From: DATCRE01 sp964235605
Lineage (GTDB): Bacteria; Bacteroidota; Bacteroidia; Cytophagales; Cyclobacteriaceae
Length of the DNA: 64,000 bases
NCBI GenBank assembly: GCA_964235605.1
Contig: CAXSCR010000006.1
Location: forward strand, 62,001-126,000
Direction of reading: 5' to 3'
The translations under genes were made by a program, and so were the position numbers. The notes under the pieces were generated by a model that worked only from the letters and a program-made list of their open reading frames with translations, had not been told where the DNA came from and did no database searches. This document shows positions 61,082 to 64,000 of this stretch, piece by piece (position 1 is the stretch's first letter; every line of letters begins with the position of its first letter).

Positions 61082-63217
61082 ATGCAAAAGTTATTTATAC
61101 CATTTTTGATTTGCCTCTGTGCTTTATCGGTGCAGGCACAAGTCATCACTTCGCCTGATGGCAACCTTACGCTCGGGTTTGAGTTGACAAACGGCAAACC
61201 GTTTTATCAGTTATCATACAAACAAAAACCGGTTATTAAAACCAGTGCACTGGGTATAGAAACAGTAGGCCCTGCTTCTTTTACCGATGGTTTTACAGTT
61301 ACAAAATCAGCGCAGACTTCTGTCGATAATTCATGGAACCCTGTTTTAGGTGAACAGAGAACGATTCGCAATAACTACAATGAGTTGGTGGTTACGCTAA
61401 CACAAAAAGAACTGAAGGATAGGTATATGTTAATTCGCTTTCGTCTATTTAACGATGGACTTGGCTTTCGCTATGAATTCCCCAAACAAAACGAATTAAA
61501 ATACTTTGTTATTAGAGACGAACAAACTGAATTTAATCTTGCCGGTGACCATAAAATATTCTGGATTCCCGGAGACTATGATACCAATGAGTATGCTTAC
61601 ACAACATCGAAGATTTCTGAAATCCCTCAGTTAGCAGCAAAGGCAACCATTAATATCCATGCCCAGCACCCGGTCAAAACACTTTCAGTTCAGACACCGT
61701 CTATGATGAAATCATCGGATGGTCTTTATATTAATATACATGAGGCGGCGCTCATTAATTATCCGGCTATGTATTTAAATGTAGATGCTAAGAACTTTAA
61801 AATGCGTTCTACCCTTTGTCCTGATGGTGTTGGCAATAAAGGCTATATGCAAACTGAAACCACATCACCGTGGCGTACCATTGTAGTAAGCGACAAAGCT
61901 ACCGATATTCTCGCTTCGAAATTAATTTTGAATCTCAATGAGCCCTGCACCTATAAAGATGTATCATGGATTAAACCTGTAAAATACATGGGCGTATGGT
62001 GGGAATATTTTGTTGCTGGCAAAAGCACGTGGGCTTATGGCACTGAAACCAATGTGAGAATAGATCAGGACTTCACTAAGCTTACACCCAATGGCCACCA
62101 TGGAGCCAATAACCAAAATGTGAAGAAGTATATTGACTTTGCCTCAGCAAACGGTTTTGATGCTGTGCTGGTGGAAGGCTGGAACACCGGCTGGGAAGAC
62201 TGGTTTGGAAACTGGAAAGAAGAAGTGTTCGATTTTGTAACTCCTTATCCAGACTTTGATATTAAAGAACTTAACAGTTATGCTGCGTCGAAAGGAATTA
62301 AGCTCATAATGCATCACGAAACATCAAGTTCGGCTACCAATTATGAACGCCGCCTGGATAAGGCTTTTAAATTTATGGTTGATAATGGATACAACGCCGT
62401 GAAAACGGGTTATGTTGGCGCTATCATACCACGCGGAGAGCATCACGATAGCCAGTGGATGGTAAATCACTACATACATGTAGCACAAACCGCCGCAGAT
62501 TATAAGATCATGGTAAACAGCCATGAAGCAGTACGCCCAACCGGCCTTAACAGAACCTATCCGAACTGGATCGCGCAGGAATCTGCCCGTGGTACTGAAT
62601 TTGAAGCCATGGGAGGACTTCACCCGGAGCATACTACTATTCTTCCCTTTACCCGCTTAATGGGCGGGCCGATGGATTATACGCCAGGTATCTTTCAAAC
62701 CGACTTATCTTATTACGGAACCGGTAGCAATCAACGTGTAAATACTACACTTGTAAAACAACTTGCATATTATATTACAATGTATAGCCCACTGCAAATG
62801 GCAGCTGATATGCCAGAGAATTATGCCCGGTTCCCTGATGCCTTTCAGTTTATTAAAGACGTGGCAATAGATTGGGACGAGAGTTATATCAAAGAAGCTG
62901 AACCTGGTGATTATGTTACCATTGCCCGTAAAGCCAGGGGAAAAGACGAATGGTTTGTCGGCGGTATTACGGATGAAAACGCGCGTGTTGCAACAATCGC
63001 TTTTGATTTCCTGCCAAAGGATAAGACGTATACCGCAATTATATATGCTGATGGGAAAGATGCCAGCTGGAATAAAAATCCACAGAGCTATACCATCCGT
63101 AAGGTTCTGGTTACCGCAAAAAGCATTCTTAAACAACAACTGGCTGTTGGTGGTGGTGTTGCTGTAAGTATTAAGGAGGGAAGCAAAGAAGAAATCAAGT
63201 CACTCAAAAAATTATAG
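61082..63217 (+). CDS. GH97 alpha-glucosidase (SusB-like), inverting type
   Basis: Periplasmic glycoside hydrolase family 97 enzyme, 711 residues; signal peptide 1-19 (ending VQAQ). N-terminal beta-sandwich (20-270), catalytic TIM barrel (280-580) and a C-terminal beta domain. Ca2+-binding and catalytic acidic residues of the SusB group are in place: LIMHHETS (E413), NSHEAVRPTG (E482) and AQESARGTEFEAMGG (E500, E506). The position that carries a catalytic Asp in retaining GH97 alpha-galactosidases reads AVKTGYVG, so this is the inverting alpha-glucosidase type. It precedes a SusC-like receptor, as in starch-use loci. Confidence 0.93.
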   Translation: MQKLFIPFLICLCALSVQAQVITSPDGNLTLGFELTNGKPFYQLSYKQKPVIKTSALGIETVGPASFTDGFTVTKSAQTSVDNSWNPVLGEQRTIRNNYNELVVTLTQKELKDRYMLIRFRLFNDGLGFRYEFPKQNELKYFVIRDEQTEFNLAGDHKIFWIPGDYDTNEYAYTTSKISEIPQLAAKATINIHAQHPVKTLSVQTPSMMKSSDGLYINIHEAALINYPAMYLNVDAKNFKMRSTLCPDGVGNKGYMQTETTSPWRTIVVSDKATDILASKLILNLNEPCTYKDVSWIKPVKYMGVWWEYFVAGKSTWAYGTETNVRIDQDFTKLTPNGHHGANNQNVKKYIDFASANGFDAVLVEGWNTGWEDWFGNWKEEVFDFVTPYPDFDIKELNSYAASKGIKLIMHHETSSSATNYERRLDKAFKFMVDNGYNAVKTGYVGAIIPRGEHHDSQWMVNHYIHVAQTAADYKIMVNSHEAVRPTGLNRTYPNWIAQESARGTEFEAMGGLHPEHTTILPFTRLMGGPMDYTPGIFQTDLSYYGTGSNQRVNTTLVKQLAYYITMYSPLQMAADMPENYARFPDAFQFIKDVAIDWDESYIKEAEPGDYVTIARKARGKDEWFVGGITDENARVATIAFDFLPKDKTYTAIIYADGKDASWNKNPQSYTIRKVLVTAKSILKQQLAVGGGVAVSIKEGSKEEIKSLKKL

Positions 63218-63254
63218 TTTCAGTTCGTGTAATTCCGTTTGCAACCTGATTATT

Positions 63255-63296
63255 AAACCTGTATAAATATCTGAAAGTCATTTAGGTTTTTTTGTT
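63255..63296 (+). terminator. possible terminator between GH97 and SusC genes
   Basis: AAACCT (63255-63260) and AGGTTT (63284-63289), a 23-base loop, and T-rich sequence beyond. Weak stem; some read-through to the SusC gene is expected. Confidence 0.4.
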
Positions 63297-63477
63297 TTTT
63301 CGCAAAAGGTGTAATTTCTTTTGTCTAACAGTACTATTAACGTTTTGTATTACCGATAAATTGGATTTTGATAAATTGCCTGATACCTTCCCACATTCTC
63401 TGCGAAGGTTTAAACATTACAAATACCGCAATAGTTTGTAGTAATGCAGAGAGCAACTAAAAACCAATCTTAAACTC

Positions 63478-64000
63478 ATGGTAGTAAAATTTCATAAACA
63501 CATTTTAACCCTCTTCCTGATCCTCTTTCTTGTATTAGGAATAAGCGCTGCCCGGGCACAAACCCCGGTGAAAGGAAAAGTAACAGATGCTGCCGATCAA
63601 TCGGGAATACCCGGTGTCAACATTCTTGTAAAAGGCACAACCCAGGGAACGGCAACAGATGCAGACGGAAATTTTTCAATAGAAGCAGGCAGCGACGCCG
63701 TATTGGTTTTCTCCTTTATCGGCTACACCGCGCAGGAAATTGCGGTTGCAGGTCAATCGGTAGTTAACGTAAGCCTGGCTAGTGACGTAATGAGGCTTGG
63801 AGAAATTGTCGTAATAGGATATGGTGAAGTGCAGAAGAAAGATGCAACGGGGGCGGTTGCGGTTATTTCCAGCAAAGATTTTAATCGCGGTGTTCTCACA
63901 TCACCGCAGGATTTACTGGTTGGTAAAGTGGCAGGTGTTACCATAACATCAAACAGCGGCGCACCAGGAAGCAATTCTACGATCAGAATACGGGGAGGTT
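63478..64000 (+). CDS. SusC/RagA-type TonB-dependent receptor, partial
   Basis: First 174 codons of an outer-membrane receptor, cut by the window end. Signal peptide (about 1-26, ending ARAQ), then the carboxypeptidase-like extension (VKGKVTDAADQSGIPGVNIL, GTATDADGNFSI), a TonB box-like segment (EIVVIGYGEVQKKDATGAV) and the plug start (LTSPQDLLVGKVAGVTITSN, GAPGSNSTIRIRGG). Such receptors import oligosaccharides with a SusD lipoprotein, expected just downstream. Next to GH97 it suggests an alpha-glucan locus. Confidence 0.93.
   Translation, partial: MVVKFHKHILTLFLILFLVLGISAARAQTPVKGKVTDAADQSGIPGVNILVKGTTQGTATDADGNFSIEAGSDAVLVFSFIGYTAQEIAVAGQSVVNVSLASDVMRLGEIVVIGYGEVQKKDATGAVAVISSKDFNRGVLTSPQDLLVGKVAGVTITSNSGAPGSNSTIRIRGG

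Noticed and set aside
62324..63139. Minus-strand frames opposite the GH97 gene
   Set aside because: Shadows of a protein with all expected catalytic residues.

Overview
The window comes from a bacterium of the phylum Bacteroidota, most likely of the Cytophagales type. The evidence is mixed but consistent. DNA is AT-rich. Several genes carry the phylum's -7 promoter box TAnnTTTG and most lack strong Shine-Dalgarno sites. The gene stock includes DUF4199, DUF4252, a BatA-type membrane protein, OmpA/PD40 proteins, a SusC-type receptor and a family GH97 glucosidase. I cannot name a genus from the sequence alone. No rRNA, tRNA, prophage, CRISPR array or complete insertion sequence was seen. A run of 100 N (35412-35511) marks a scaffold gap.

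Layout. 1-10 kb: an Old Yellow Enzyme reductase, a frameshifted membrane gene, then a minus-strand run of envelope genes (SPOR/OmpA protein, two family 2 glycosyltransferases, two DUF4199 proteins, a dihydroorotase-like pseudoenzyme, a BatA-like protein). 10-20 kb: ssb, a zinc-finger protein, an ABC exporter pair, an ECF sigma / putative anti-sigma / DUF4252 x2 operon, a LOG-fold protein, an OmpA/PD40 protein. 20-30 kb: an SMP-30-like lipid or sugar hydrolase followed by an internally deleted PQQ dehydrogenase, an aldo/keto reductase, a dense repeat cluster, an rRNA m5C methyltransferase, an acyltransferase, a vanadium-haloperoxidase-like lipoprotein with a beta-barrel partner, rsmG and a PIN toxin/antitoxin pair. 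30-42 kb: ECF sigma factor, glycosyltransferase, tgt, a LacI regulator, the duplicated and gapped segment, an LptF/LptG permease, an SGNH hydrolase, a large beta-propeller sensor with a DNA-binding tail, and an FG-GAP lipoprotein with a haem motif. 43-47 kb: ispE, fabI and murI. 47-57 kb: half of respiratory complex I (nuoHIJKLMN), with a sensor histidine kinase gene inserted between nuoH and nuoI. 57-64 kb: a long PurF, dtd, a VanX-like dipeptidase, an IS630 transposase remnant, then a GH97 glucosidase and the start of a SusC receptor, which look like the edge of a polysaccharide-utilisation locus.

The most unusual feature is spread through the whole window. At about 15 intergenic sites there are short, degenerate arrays whose repeat period is almost always 7 bp, although the repeated heptamer differs from site to site (GGAACGA, TAGCTGC, ATTGGGC, TAAATCG, GATTTTA, GATTAAC and others). 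Two families recur at distant sites. The window also holds several large perfect or near-perfect hairpins with no obvious gene partner (1278-1324, 16643-16688, 16697-16738, 34883-34961). Gene decay is visible in several places: a 2-bp frameshift, an internal deletion, a transposase tail and a partial gene duplication beside the assembly gap.
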